DNA from: Pantoea agglomerans
GTDB lineage: Bacteria > Pseudomonadota > Gammaproteobacteria > Enterobacterales > Enterobacteriaceae
NCBI RefSeq assembly: GCF_020149765.1
Contig: NZ_CP083809.1
Coordinates: 124,001-188,000 of the forward strand
Direction of reading: 5' to 3'
DNA: 64,000 bases
This document shows positions 17,266-26,819 of this stretch, piece after piece. Both the position numbers and the translations under genes were made by a program. Positions within the stretch are counted from its first letter, which is position 1. Every line of letters begins with the position of its first letter. A model generated the notes under the pieces. That model saw nothing but the letters and a program-made list of their open reading frames with translations, was not told the origin of the DNA and did no database searches.

Positions 17266-17360
17266 TTAACCCGAATCCTCTCGCAGGCGTTGCTGGTGTG
17301 TCAGGCTAGTGCTCTCTCTCCGCCACCTCCCTGCGCGATCGCTGACTACAGGAGTTAACT

Positions 17361-17738
17361 ATGTTGAAGTCGCTGTTCGCCGTTATGCTGGGCGGCGCTA
17401 CCGGCTGTACGCTGCGCTGGCTTATCTCGCTGCGCTTTAACGCGCTCTTTCCCAGCCTGCCGCCGGGCACGCTGCTGGTGAATCTGGCAGGCGGATTTAT
17501 TATCGGCGCCGCGCTGGCCTGGTTTATGAAATACCCTCAGCTTGATCCCGCCTGGAAGCTGCTGATCGTCACCGGCTTATGCGGCGGCCTGACGACCTTC
17601 TCCACTTTCTCGGCAGAAATCCTTATGTTGCTACAATCAGGTAAATATTTGTGGGCGATGGCGAGCGTGCTGGTGCACGTTACCGGATCGCTGCTGATGA
17701 CCTTCGCCGGCTTCGCGCTGGTGAATCTGCTCGGCTAA
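17361..17738 (+). CDS. crcB: Fluoride ion channel CrcB/FluC
   Basis: 125 residues, four membrane helices, normal length. Family marks: GGATGCTLRWLISL near residue 12, GTLLVNLAGGFIIG near 34, and the GGLTTFSTFSAE fluoride-path motif near 74. A dual-topology dimer exports fluoride passively across the inner membrane. Preceded by a fluoride riboswitch and an AGGAG ribosome binding site, so it should be switched on by fluoride. Confidence 0.95.
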   Translation: MLKSLFAVMLGGATGCTLRWLISLRFNALFPSLPPGTLLVNLAGGFIIGAALAWFMKYPQLDPAWKLLIVTGLCGGLTTFSTFSAEILMLLQSGKYLWAMASVLVHVTGSLLMTFAGFALVNLLG

Positions 17739-17810
17739 AAGCAAATATCGGCCGCGGAGCATTCCGCCTCTGCGGCAGCCGATGATTCCGGACGATTAAG
17801 GAGGACGTTC

Positions 17811-18614
17811 ATGACTCAGCCTGCATTCCTTAACCTGGTGCTGTTAAGCGGTAATACCGAAGAGAAACTTCAGGCGGCGCGCGACGCCGGATTCGATCAG
17901 GTCGAAATCTGGCGGGAAGATGTTGAAGCCTGTCAGGCTGGCGCGGCGCGTCTGGCGCAGCAGGGGATGGGCTTCACCAACCTGCAGGTGCTGCGCGACT
18001 TCACCGGTGCCCCTGGCGAGCTGCGTCGGCAAAAGCGGGACGAGCTGCGGCAGTTTATCGCCCTGGCGCAGGCGCTGGGCTGCGACACCATTCAGGCGCC
18101 CGCCACCACGCGCGACGACGCTATCGTGCAGCAAATCGACGAGGATCTGCGCTGGCTCGCTTCCGAGGCTGCGCGCTTCGACATGCGCATCATGTATGAG
18201 CCGATGGCGTGGTGCAGCGTCGACAATACGCTGCCGAAAGCCTGGGAGCGGCTGCGGCGGCTGGATCAACCCAATATCGGGCTGGTGGTGGATCTGTTTC
18301 ATATCTGTGCGCTGGGCGGCGACGCCTCGCATCTCGATGGCATTCCCGCCGAGCGGATTTATGAAGTGCAGCTGTGCGATATGGCGGTTCAGCCGGCACC
18401 GCAGGATAAAGAGGCGATTATGCAGCTCGCGAAGCACCGGCGCCAGCTGCCCGGCGCGGGCATCATCGACGTCGGCAGCTTTGTCGATAAGCTAAAAAGC
18501 GCGGGCTACCGGGGACCGGTAGGGATTGAAGTGTTTAATGACGACCTGAAGCGCCTGCCGCCACATGAGGCGGCGCGGCAGGCGTATGCCGCGCTCAGGC
18601 GTTTCTGGCCTTAA
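17811..18614 (+). CDS. Sugar phosphate isomerase/epimerase family (TIM barrel)
   Basis: 267 residues, AP-endonuclease-2/xylose-isomerase-like barrel. Likely metal ligands: Glu in IMYEPMAW, Asp and His in LVVDLFHIC, Asp in VQLCDM and Glu in VGIEVFND. Strong AAGGAGG ribosome binding site before ATG 17811. Members isomerise or epimerise sugars, keto-inositols or hydroxypyruvate; the substrate is not evident. It ends overlapping the convergent esterase gene by 4 bp. Confidence 0.8.
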   Translation: MTQPAFLNLVLLSGNTEEKLQAARDAGFDQVEIWREDVEACQAGAARLAQQGMGFTNLQVLRDFTGAPGELRRQKRDELRQFIALAQALGCDTIQAPATTRDDAIVQQIDEDLRWLASEAARFDMRIMYEPMAWCSVDNTLPKAWERLRRLDQPNIGLVVDLFHICALGGDASHLDGIPAERIYEVQLCDMAVQPAPQDKEAIMQLAKHRRQLPGAGIIDVGSFVDKLKSAGYRGPVGIEVFNDDLKRLPPHEAARQAYAALRRFWP

Positions 18615-19216
18615 TCCTGCAGACACTGCGCGATAAACGCGGCGGCGCGCATCGCGCCCTGCGCGGAAATGGTGTGTTCGGTTCGGGGTTCAAGCTGAAG
18701 CTCAAGGGAGACGCCAGCGGCTTTCAGGCGCTGCGCGGCTGATTCGCTCTCGCGCCACGGGATCACCGCGTCGGCGTGGCCGTGGATCAGCAGCGCAGGG
18801 GTCTGAACCGAAGGCGACAGCGGCTCGTCAAACGCCAGCCGGCCGGAGAAGGCCACCACGCCCGCCAGCGGGAAGCGTCCAGACGCCAGCGCGTCGAGCG
18901 CCATGATTGATCCCTGTGAAAAGCCGACCAGCACCACGTTGTCCCACTGGTCGCGTAGCCCGTGCCGCGCGAGAATCGCCTCCAGCGTGGCGTCGAAGGC
19001 GGCGCGTGCGGCGCGTACCCGCGCCGGTCGGTTGTCCGGCGTCACGCCGTCGAGGCTAAACCACTCAAAACCTGCGCCGTGTGGAAAAGGGTAAGGCGCA
19101 TCGGGCGCGGCGAAGATAACGTCCGGCAGCAGCGGCGCCCAGTGACGGCCCAGCGCCGCTAAATCATCGCCGTTACTGCCGACGCCATGCAGAAAAATCA
19201 CTAACGCTTTCGCCAT
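18611..19216 (-). CDS. Carboxylesterase/phospholipase-like alpha/beta hydrolase (YpfH type)
   Basis: 201 residues. IFLHGVGSNGDDL (oxyanion region, near 7), nucleophile elbow VLVGFSQGSIMAL (Ser near 115), acid in IHGHADAVIP and base His in EPRTEHTIS. Matches the abhydrolase_2 group, to which E. coli YpfH belongs. AAGGAG is 6 bases before the ATG and overlaps the stop of the upstream glutathionyl-hydroquinone reductase gene, so the two are coupled. Confidence 0.82.
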   Translation of the reverse strand: MAKALVIFLHGVGSNGDDLAALGRHWAPLLPDVIFAAPDAPYPFPHGAGFEWFSLDGVTPDNRPARVRAARAAFDATLEAILARHGLRDQWDNVVLVGFSQGSIMALDALASGRFPLAGVVAFSGRLAFDEPLSPSVQTPALLIHGHADAVIPWRESESAAQRLKAAGVSLELQLEPRTEHTISAQGAMRAAAFIAQCLQD

Positions 19217-19226
19217 CCGCTTCTCC

Positions 19227-20168
19227 TTAAAAACCGTACTCGCTCATATCCGGGCCTGCCGGCACGATCCCGTTGGGATTGAGCGCCTTAATAGAATAAT
19301 AGCCCTGTTTGATGTGCTCGATATCTACCGTTTCGCGCACGCCGGAAATCGACAGCATGCTTTTCAGATAGCGGTTGAGCAACGGATAGTCGCGCACCCG
19401 GCGCTGATTGCACTTGAACAGGCCGTAATAGGCAACGTCGAAGCGAATAAGCGTCACGAACAGGCGAATATCGGTCTCGGTGACGCGCTCGCCGAAGAGG
19501 AAAGTGCGGCCGTCCGCCAGGCGCGCTTCCAGCTCGTTCAGCTGTTCAAATACGTCGCTATAGGCCTGTTGATAGCTGAGCTGGGTGGTAGCGAAACCAG
19601 CGCGGTAGACGCCGTTGTTCAGGCGCGGGTAGATCGCCGCGTTCAGCGCGTCGATTTCAGCGCGCAGCGCGCCGGGATAGAGATCGATACGGTTATCGGC
19701 GAGGTCGCCAAAACCGCTGTTAAACATGCGCACGATATCCGCCGACTCGTTGTTAACGATGGTCTGCGTCTTTTTGTCCCACAGCACCGGCACGGTGGCG
19801 CGTCCGGTAAAATCGGCATCGGCGCGGGTGTAAAGCTCGTGCAGATAACTGGCACCGTTGAGCGTATCGCGATCCGCGCCGGGAAAGCCGCCGAAGCGCC
19901 AGCCCTGTTCGCCCAGCTGCGGCGCAACCACCGACACGCTGATAACCGACTCCAGCCCTTTTAGCTTGCGGGCGATCAGCGCGCGCGAGGCCCAGGGACA
20001 GATCAGCGCGACATAGAGATGGTAGCGATCCGGCTCGGCGGGAAAGGGGGCGCTGCCATCGCTGCTGATCCAGTGGCGAAAACTCGACGTCTGGCGAACA
20101 AACCCGCCCTGTTTATCCGTGGCCTGAACCGGATGCCACTCCGCACTCCATTTACCTCTGACTAACAT
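19227..20168 (-). CDS. Glutathionyl-hydroquinone reductase (YqjG family)
   Basis: 313 residues, Xi-class glutathione transferase. The catalytic Cys lies in ALICPWASRALI near residue 58, followed by the thioredoxin-like fold (RATVPVLWDKKTQTIVNNES) and the helical domain (RTFLFGERVTETDIRLFVTL). It reduces glutathionyl-hydroquinones using glutathione. ATG 20168 is chosen over 20183 because AGGAG sits 7 bases upstream of it. Part of a minus-strand run with a LysR and an SDR gene upstream and an esterase downstream. Confidence 0.9.
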   Translation of the reverse strand: MLVRGKWSAEWHPVQATDKQGGFVRQTSSFRHWISSDGSAPFPAEPDRYHLYVALICPWASRALIARKLKGLESVISVSVVAPQLGEQGWRFGGFPGADRDTLNGASYLHELYTRADADFTGRATVPVLWDKKTQTIVNNESADIVRMFNSGFGDLADNRIDLYPGALRAEIDALNAAIYPRLNNGVYRAGFATTQLSYQQAYSDVFEQLNELEARLADGRTFLFGERVTETDIRLFVTLIRFDVAYYGLFKCNQRRVRDYPLLNRYLKSMLSISGVRETVDIEHIKQGYYSIKALNPNGIVPAGPDMSEYGF

Positions 20169-20244
20169 TGCGCTGCTCCTCATGCTGACAAGAGCTGCAG
20201 CTTATTACTCTTCCCGGTGGCTGATAATCGGGTCAAAACGGCAA

Positions 20245-21168
20245 TCATTCCTTCCATTCTGGAAGGAACTGGCCGGGCGGAAAACGATCGAAGTGATCCG
20301 CCAGAAAATCGACCAGCAGTCGGGTGCGCTGCGCCAGATGGCGCGCGGCGGGGTAGAGCGCGAACAGGCCGAGCGGCGGCACGTCGTAGTCCGCCAGCAC
20401 CGGCACGATATCGCCGCGCTGCAGCGCCGGGGCGGCGATAAAATCGGGCAGGCGTGCGATGCCCAGTCCGGCAACCGCTGCCTGCAGGCAGGCTTCGGTA
20501 TTGGCGAAGCGCACGCGGCCGCGCACCGGCACGGTCACCGTCTCGCCCTCCTCGCTGGCGAACGGCCAGTTCCAGGGATCGCGGAAGTTCGTGTCGGTAA
20601 TACACTGATGATCGCCGATGGCGCGCCAGTGCAGCGGCGTGCCGTGCTGCTGCAGATAGCGCGGCGCGGCGGCGAGGCGCACCGCGATTTCCCCCAGGCG
20701 GCGCGCAATCAGGCTGCTGTCGCTCAGGTTGCCGATACGCACGGCGATATCGAAGCCTTCGTCCACGATACTGACCGGGCGATCGGAAAAGCTGACGTCC
20801 AGTTCGATCAGCGGATAGCGTCTGGCAAAGGCGACCAGCACGTGGGAGAGCACCGCGCTGCCGAAGGTCACGGGCGCGCTGATTTTCAACCGTCCGCTCG
20901 GCGTACCGGCGCTTTCGCGCACGCTGGCATCGAGCGCGTCAAAGGCGTCAAGCAGGGTTTTGACCTGTTCATAATAGGTGCGGCCGACGTCGGTAGGCGA
21001 CAGGGCGCGCGTGCTGCGCTTCACCAGCTGCACGCCGAGCTGCCGCTCCAGTCTCGACACGAGTTTTGACGCCTGGCCGCTGCTGACGCCGAGCCGCGCC
21101 GCCGCCGCGGCAAAGCTGCCCAGCTCCAGCACGGCGACGAACATCCGGTCACAATCAAGCCGATCCAT
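20245..21168 (-). CDS. LysR-family transcriptional regulator
   Basis: 307 residues. N-terminal winged helix MFVAVLELGSFAAAAARLGV and SSGQASKLVSRLERQLGVQL; effector domain from about 90. The subgroup resembles regulators of quinone or electrophile responses, which fits the flanking SDR (39 bp upstream) and glutathionyl-hydroquinone reductase (76 bp downstream) on the same strand. Targets inferred from position only. Confidence 0.88.
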   Translation of the reverse strand: MDRLDCDRMFVAVLELGSFAAAAARLGVSSGQASKLVSRLERQLGVQLVKRSTRALSPTDVGRTYYEQVKTLLDAFDALDASVRESAGTPSGRLKISAPVTFGSAVLSHVLVAFARRYPLIELDVSFSDRPVSIVDEGFDIAVRIGNLSDSSLIARRLGEIAVRLAAAPRYLQQHGTPLHWRAIGDHQCITDTNFRDPWNWPFASEEGETVTVPVRGRVRFANTEACLQAAVAGLGIARLPDFIAAPALQRGDIVPVLADYDVPPLGLFALYPAARHLAQRTRLLVDFLADHFDRFPPGQFLPEWKE

Positions 21169-21207
21169 AGGGCGTTCCTGCAGTTGAAAACGCCAATGTA
21201 CAGGCTT

Positions 21208-22032
21208 TTAGCCGTCGGTTGAACGCGTGACGCTCTCCCATTCGGCGAGGCTGCTCTCAAGGCTGCGCAGTTTGTCGCGCACCAGCTGCAGCGCGTCGCT
21301 GCCCAGCAGCAGATGCGCCGGCGGCGCGGGGTGATCCAGCAGGCTGAGGATGGCCAGCGCCGCTTTATGGGGATCGCCGTTCTGGCGGCCGCTTTTGGCG
21401 AGACGCGCTTCCCGTACCGGATCGAAGAGCGCATCGTAGTCGTGAAGGGTACGCGGGCTGCGCACCATCGATCGGCCTGCCCAGTCGGTGCGAAACGAGC
21501 CCGGCGCGACGGCGGTCACGGCGATACCGAACCCGGCCAGCTCCTGACTCAGGGTCTCTGAAAAGGCTTCCAGCGCGAATTTGCTGGCGCAGTAGTCGCT
21601 GATGCCGGGCAGCGTAATAAAGCCGCCCATTGAGGTGATATTGATAATCTGCCCGCGCCGCCGAGCGCGGAAACGCGGCACCAGCGCCTTCATCATCGCC
21701 ACCGCTCCCCACAGGTTCACGTCAAACTGGTGGCGCATCTCCTCCAGCGTCGCCTCTTCGAAAATACCCTCATGGCCATAGCCCGCATTGTTGATCAGCA
21801 CGTCGAGCGGGCCGTACGCCTCTTCAAACGTCGCCACCAGCGGGGCGATGCGTTCAGGGTCGGTAAGATCGAGAATGGCACCGTGGGCGCGTGCCGGATC
21901 GCGCGCCGTAAAGGCGTCCAGCGCCTGCTGGCTGCGCACGGTGCCGAAAACGCTGTGGCCGGCGGCCAGCGCCGCCTGCGCCAGCGCCTGACCGAAACCG
22001 CTGCTGACGCCGGTGATCATGATCTTTTTCAT
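21208..22032 (-). CDS. Short-chain dehydrogenase/reductase
   Basis: 274 residues, classical SDR. Cofactor loop MITGVSSGFGQAL (TGxxxGxG), NNAGYG near 83, catalytic Ser in NITSMGGF and the YCASK Tyr/Lys pair near 153. Classical SDRs with an Arg after the second strand (FGTVRSQQ) tend to prefer NADPH. A divergent AraC regulator starts 144 bp away and probably controls it. Substrate unknown. Confidence 0.87.
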   Translation of the reverse strand: MKKIMITGVSSGFGQALAQAALAAGHSVFGTVRSQQALDAFTARDPARAHGAILDLTDPERIAPLVATFEEAYGPLDVLINNAGYGHEGIFEEATLEEMRHQFDVNLWGAVAMMKALVPRFRARRRGQIINITSMGGFITLPGISDYCASKFALEAFSETLSQELAGFGIAVTAVAPGSFRTDWAGRSMVRSPRTLHDYDALFDPVREARLAKSGRQNGDPHKAALAILSLLDHPAPPAHLLLGSDALQLVRDKLRSLESSLAEWESVTRSTDG

Positions 22033-22176
22033 CTGCTTTCCTCTTTAGGGGGGAGGTCTTAGACTGCGCCCGCTGCCCGCAAAAGAGGATGCCTGTTTAT
22101 CTGCCATCCTTGCCTGAAACGCTGATTTTTCTGCTTGCGGGCAGGAAATTACGCCGCATGCGTGCATAATCCTCTT

Positions 22177-23097
22177 ATGAACGCCGACGCACTCCGCCTG
22201 ATTGCCGCCCTTGCGCCGCAGGAAGGCTATAACCTGACGCCGCTGCCCGATGTGCGGCTGCTGCGCGCCAACCGTCCGCTGAGCCGCACGCCGGTGCTCT
22301 ACGATCCCGGCATCGTGATCGTGCTGCAGGGGCGCAAGCGCGGCTATTTTGGCGATCGCGTCTATTGCTACGATGCGCAGCACTATCTGGCGGTTTCCGT
22401 GCCGGTCCCCTTTATTATGGAGACCGACGCCAGCGCCGAGGCGCCGCTGCTGGCGATCTATATGCACCTCGACTTGCCCGTAGCGGCGGAGCTGCTGCTG
22501 CAGATGGAGCAGGCGGGCGCAACGGTGACGCACCAGCCGGCCGGGATGGTTTCCACGCCGCTCGACGATGCGCTACAACGCTCGGTGACGCGGCTGCTGT
22601 ATGCGCTGGGCGATCCGCTACAGGCCGCGCTGCTTGGCCCGGCGCTGGTGCGGGAAATCTACTTCCACGTATTGAGCGGCGAGCAGGGAGGAGAACTGCG
22701 CGCCGCCCTGACGCAGCAGGGCGCCTTTGGCAAAATCGCCCAGGCGCTGCGTCATATTCATCAGCACTATGCGCAGGAACTTGATATCGCGCAGCTTGCC
22801 CGCCGCGCCGGCATGAGCCACGCAACCTTTCACGCTCACTTTCGCGCCGTAACCCAGACGTCGCCGATGCAGTACGTGAAGTCGATCCGCCTGCACCAGG
22901 CGCGGCTGCTGATGGTGCGCCAGCAGATGACCGCCGCTGGCGCCAGCCTGGCGGTGGGATATGAAAGCCCTTCGCAGTTCAGCCGCGAATTCCGCCGACT
23001 GTTTGGCCGGTCGCCGGGCGAAGAAGCCAGGCGGCTGCGTAACGGCTTCGCTCTGCCGCCCGCCCAGCCGAACGCCCGCTTCATCGCTTCACATTAG
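22177..23097 (+). CDS. AraC-family transcriptional regulator
   Basis: 306 residues. An N-terminal cupin-like AraC_N ligand domain (PGIVIVLQGRKRGYFGD) precedes two helix-turn-helix motifs (LDIAQLARRAGMSHATFHAH; VGYESPSQFSREFRRLFG). ATG 22177 gives the usual N-terminus; a start at 22135 would add 14 residues over the promoter. Its upstream ribosome binding site is weak. Divergent from the SDR gene, its probable target. Confidence 0.88.
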   Translation: MNADALRLIAALAPQEGYNLTPLPDVRLLRANRPLSRTPVLYDPGIVIVLQGRKRGYFGDRVYCYDAQHYLAVSVPVPFIMETDASAEAPLLAIYMHLDLPVAAELLLQMEQAGATVTHQPAGMVSTPLDDALQRSVTRLLYALGDPLQAALLGPALVREIYFHVLSGEQGGELRAALTQQGAFGKIAQALRHIHQHYAQELDIAQLARRAGMSHATFHAHFRAVTQTSPMQYVKSIRLHQARLLMVRQQMTAAGASLAVGYESPSQFSREFRRLFGRSPGEEARRLRNGFALPPAQPNARFIASH

Positions 23098-23170
23098 GTG
23101 CCGTTGCCCTTTCGCTGTGCGGCAAAACCTGCTTGACTAGCTTTTCGCCCGTTTTGGTCTGGAGTTCCGC

Positions 23171-24298
23171 ATGTCTCTGCTTCACCTTGCTTCGCTGGCG
23201 GATGTTGACGCCGCTGAATGGGACGCGCTGCTGCCCGACGATCAGCCCTTTTTACGCCACGCCTTTCTGCTGGCGCTGGAGGAGAGCGGCAGCGTTCGCG
23301 CCGAAAGCGGCTGGCAGTCGGATCATCTGCTGTGGCGGGAAGCGGGCGCGCTGCGCGCTGCGCTGCCCGGCTACCGCAAGCGCAACTCATGGGGCGAATA
23401 TGTCTTCGATCACGCCTGGGCGGACGCCTGCCAGCGCGCGGGCATTCGCTACTATCCGAAATGGCTGGGGGCCATTCCCTTTAGCCCGGTGACCGGCGCG
23501 CGCCTGCTGGGCGACGCGCAGGCCGCCACGCAGCTGCTCGCCGCGCTGCCGGAGACGCTGCACCAGCACGGACTGAGCAGTGCGCATATCAATTTCACCG
23601 ACGCGCGTGGCGATGCGCTGCTTGAGCCGCAGCCAGACTGGCTGATGCGCCTCGGCTGTCAGTATCACTGGCACAATCGCGGCTACCGCGACTTTCAGGA
23701 CTTCCTCGACACGCTGATGTCGCGCAAGCGCAAACAGCTGCGCAAAGAGCGCGAGCGGGTGGCGCAGAGCGGCTTTGAATTTAACTGGTATCGCGGCGAC
23801 CAGCTGCGCGAGGATCAGTGGGACTTTGTTTATACCTGCTACGCCAACACCTATGCGGTGCGCGGCCAGCGGCCCTATCTGACGCGCGACTTTTTCAGCC
23901 TGCTGGCGGCGCGCATGCCGCACAGCATTCGCGTGGCGATCGCGCATCTGCACCAGCAGCCGGCGGCGATGGCGTTCTGTCTGGTGGATGGCGAGACGCT
24001 ATATGGCCGCTACTGGGGCTGCCTGGCGGAGTTCGATCGCCTGCACTTCGAAACCTGTTTCTATCAGGGCATGGACTACGCCATCGCCGCCGGCCTGAAG
24101 CGGTTCGACGCCGGCGCGCAGGGGGAGCATAAGCTGGTGCGCGGCTTTGAGCCGCAGCTCACCACCTCATGGCACTATCTGGCGCATCCCGGCCTGCGCG
24201 ATGCGGTGGCAGATTTTCTTCAGGAAGAGCGACAAGGCGTGCGCGCGTGGGCTGATGAGGCGCGCGACGCCTTGCCGTATCGACGTGGCGATCAGTGA
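23171..24298 (+). CDS. FemAB/GNAT-like protein (PF04339-type)
   Basis: 375 residues. Segments HNRGYRDFQDFLDTLMSRKR, QLRKERERVAQSG and LYGRYWGCLAEFDRLHFETC are typical of the group annotated as peptidoglycan biosynthesis/recognition, a double GNAT-like fold. The molecular function of that family is not established. The stop overlaps the convergent ABC exporter gene by 7 bp. Confidence 0.8.
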   Translation: MSLLHLASLADVDAAEWDALLPDDQPFLRHAFLLALEESGSVRAESGWQSDHLLWREAGALRAALPGYRKRNSWGEYVFDHAWADACQRAGIRYYPKWLGAIPFSPVTGARLLGDAQAATQLLAALPETLHQHGLSSAHINFTDARGDALLEPQPDWLMRLGCQYHWHNRGYRDFQDFLDTLMSRKRKQLRKERERVAQSGFEFNWYRGDQLREDQWDFVYTCYANTYAVRGQRPYLTRDFFSLLAARMPHSIRVAIAHLHQQPAAMAFCLVDGETLYGRYWGCLAEFDRLHFETCFYQGMDYAIAAGLKRFDAGAQGEHKLVRGFEPQLTTSWHYLAHPGLRDAVADFLQEERQGVRAWADEARDALPYRRGDQ

Positions 24299-26124
24299 TC
24301 GCCGACGAAGCCGCTGGTCTGGTGACGCCACAGCCGCGCATAGAGGCCGTTGTGCGCCAGCAGCTCGCTGTGGTTGCCCATCTCAACAATATGGCCCTTA
24401 TCCAGCACGATCAGGCGATCCATTTTGGCGATGGTCGACAGGCGGTGCGCGATGGCGATCACCGTTTTCCCCTCCATCAGCGTGCCCAGGCTCTCCTGAA
24501 TCGCCGCTTCGACCTCGGAGTCGAGCGCCGAGGTCGCCTCATCCATAATAAGAATTGGCGCGTCTTTCAGCAGCACGCGGGCGATGGCGATGCGCTGACG
24601 CTGGCCGCCGGAGAGCTTCACGCCGCGTTCGCCGACGTGCGCGTCCAGCCCGGTGCGCCCTTCGGCGTCGGAAAGGCGCGGAATAAACTCGTCGGCGCGC
24701 GCGCGACGAATCGCCGTCTGCAGCTCCGCCTCGGTGGCGTCCGGGCGGCCATAGAGCAGGTTTTCGCGGATTGAGCGGTGCAGCAGCGACGTATCCTGGG
24801 TGATCATGCCAATCTGGCCGCGCAGGCTCGCCTGTGTCACCTCGGCGATATTTTGATCGTCGATGGTGATACGGCCGCCGTTCAGGTCGTAGAGGCGCAG
24901 CAGCAGATTGACCAGCGTTGACTTGCCCGCGCCGGAAGGGCCGATAAGCGCGATTTTCTCGCCGGGTTTGATGTTGAGGTTAAGGCGGTTAATCACCTGA
25001 TGGCCGCCGCCGTAGTCAAAGCGGATATCCTCATAGCGGATCTGGCCGCGCGTCACCTGCAGCACTTTTGCCTGCGGCGCGTCCTGCACGCTGAGCGGCT
25101 GGGCGATGGTGTTGATGCCGTCCTGCACCGTACCAATATTCTCAAAAATGCCGTTCACCACCCACATAATCCAGCCGGACATATTGACCAGACGCACCAC
25201 CAGACCGGTCGCCAGCGCGATGGCGCCGACGCTGATCAGCGACTGGCTCCACAGCCAGAGCGCCAGGCCGGAGGTAGAGACGATCAGCAGGCCGTTAAGC
25301 GAAGAGAGCGTCACGTCCATGCTGGTGACCATGCGGCTCAGACGATAGTTTTTATCGGTCTGCTCCTGCAGCGCTTCGCGCGCGTAGCGCTTTTCCAGAT
25401 CGTGGTGCGCAAAGAGTTTCAGCGTGGCGATATTGGTGTAGCCGTCGACGATGGTGCCCATCAGCTTTGAGCGCGCCTGCGACGCCACAACGGAGCGCGC
25501 CTTTACGCGCGGCACAAAATAGCGCAGCGAGGCGATATAGGCGACGATCCAGATCGTCAGCGGGATCATCAGCCGCCAGTCAGCTTCCGCAAACAGCACC
25601 AGCGACGTAATCGCATAGATCAGCACATGCCAGATGGCGTCCACCAGCTGCACCGCAGAGTCGCGCAGCGCGTTGCCGGTCTGGGTGATGCGCTGGGCGA
25701 TACGTCCGGCAAAGTCGTTGTGGAAGAAGTTCAGGCTCTGGCGCAGCACATAGTTATGCTGCTGCCACTGGATCATGCTGGTCATGCCGGGGTTAATGCT
25801 TTGATGCACCAGCATATCGTGCAGCGCGATAAACACCGGGCGCAGGATCAGCGCCACAAACGCCATCCACAGCAGAACAGGCCAGTGCTCGGCGAACAGC
25901 GTGGCGGGCGTCGAGGCGTTGACCAGGTCGATAATACGGCTGAGATAGCTAAACAGGGCCACCTCAATCAGCGCCGATCCCAGCCCGACCACCAGCAGCG
26001 CCGCGAAACTTGGCCACACTTGGCGCAGGTAGTAAAAATAGAAGGCACCGATGCGGCCCGGGGGCGAATCAGATGGAGCATCCTGGAAAATATTGATAAA
26101 ACGTTCGAAACGGCGATACAACAT
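24292..26124 (-). CDS. ABC exporter, fused membrane and ATPase domains
   Basis: 610 residues: six membrane helices over about 1-330, then an ATPase domain with Walker A GPSGAGKST (near 395), Q-loop MITQDTSLLHRSIRENLLYG, signature LSGGQRQR and Walker B ILIMDEATSALDSEVE. A homodimeric MsbA/multidrug-type exporter. An unusual N-terminal extension (about 30 residues, ending DSPPGRIGAF) precedes the first helix. No dedicated partner is next to it, so the substrate cannot be assigned. Confidence 0.9.
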   Translation of the reverse strand: MLYRRFERFINIFQDAPSDSPPGRIGAFYFYYLRQVWPSFAALLVVGLGSALIEVALFSYLSRIIDLVNASTPATLFAEHWPVLLWMAFVALILRPVFIALHDMLVHQSINPGMTSMIQWQQHNYVLRQSLNFFHNDFAGRIAQRITQTGNALRDSAVQLVDAIWHVLIYAITSLVLFAEADWRLMIPLTIWIVAYIASLRYFVPRVKARSVVASQARSKLMGTIVDGYTNIATLKLFAHHDLEKRYAREALQEQTDKNYRLSRMVTSMDVTLSSLNGLLIVSTSGLALWLWSQSLISVGAIALATGLVVRLVNMSGWIMWVVNGIFENIGTVQDGINTIAQPLSVQDAPQAKVLQVTRGQIRYEDIRFDYGGGHQVINRLNLNIKPGEKIALIGPSGAGKSTLVNLLLRLYDLNGGRITIDDQNIAEVTQASLRGQIGMITQDTSLLHRSIRENLLYGRPDATEAELQTAIRRARADEFIPRLSDAEGRTGLDAHVGERGVKLSGGQRQRIAIARVLLKDAPILIMDEATSALDSEVEAAIQESLGTLMEGKTVIAIAHRLSTIAKMDRLIVLDKGHIVEMGNHSELLAHNGLYARLWRHQTSGFVGDH

Positions 26125-26187
26125 AACGACTCTCTTTACGCCTGGGGAGAGTAAACAGCTTAGTGCAACTTATAAGGGATTACCGAT

Positions 26188-26694
26188 ATGGAATTAATCA
26201 TTCGCGGCCGTGAACCCAGCGATGCCGCTGGGTTTCAGCGTCTTTACAGCCACCCAGAGGTCTATCGCTGGACCACCCAGCTGCCCTTTCCCAGCGTGGC
26301 GATATGGCAGAAAAAATTCGAACGTATGGATAGCGAGGGCTATATCGGTTTTGTTGCGGAGCTGGATGGACAGATGGTCGGCGAAATGACGCTGTTCATT
26401 GAAAACCGGCCGCGTACCCGTCACGGACTGAGCTTCGGCATCGGCGTCGATCCCGCTTTCAGCGGACGCGGCATCGGCGAACGTTTAATCCGAAATGGCC
26501 TGGACTACGCCTTTAACTGGCTGGGCGCGACGCGCGTAGAGCTGGAGGTGTTTCACGATAATGCGCGCGCGCGGCGGCTCTATCAGCGCATCGGCTTTGA
26601 GCAGGAGGGCGTGCGCCGCAAGGCCTGCCTGCGCGACGGCGACTATCACGATATTGTTCTGATGGCGATGCTGCGCGAAAACTATTCACAGTAG
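26188..26694 (+). CDS. GNAT N-acetyltransferase, YhhY-like
   Basis: 168 residues. GNAT fold with acetyl-CoA loop VDPAFSGRGIGERLI near 95 and the C-terminal NARARRLYQRIGFEQEGVRR. Layout and length resemble E. coli YhhY (an L-amino-acid acetyltransferase), but identity is moderate, so I give no symbol. Divergent from the ABC exporter across 63 bp. Confidence 0.83.
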   Translation: MELIIRGREPSDAAGFQRLYSHPEVYRWTTQLPFPSVAIWQKKFERMDSEGYIGFVAELDGQMVGEMTLFIENRPRTRHGLSFGIGVDPAFSGRGIGERLIRNGLDYAFNWLGATRVELEVFHDNARARRLYQRIGFEQEGVRRKACLRDGDYHDIVLMAMLRENYSQ

Positions 26695-26819
26695 CGGCGC
26701 GCTGCTGGCGACGGGGAAGAAGCATGTCAGTTTCCCGTCCTCTGTGCTGAGCGGAGTAAACCGCATCGCCTCGCTTTTTGGGGGGGCACTCATTCGCTGA
26801 CCAGCCCTTTACCGAAGGT

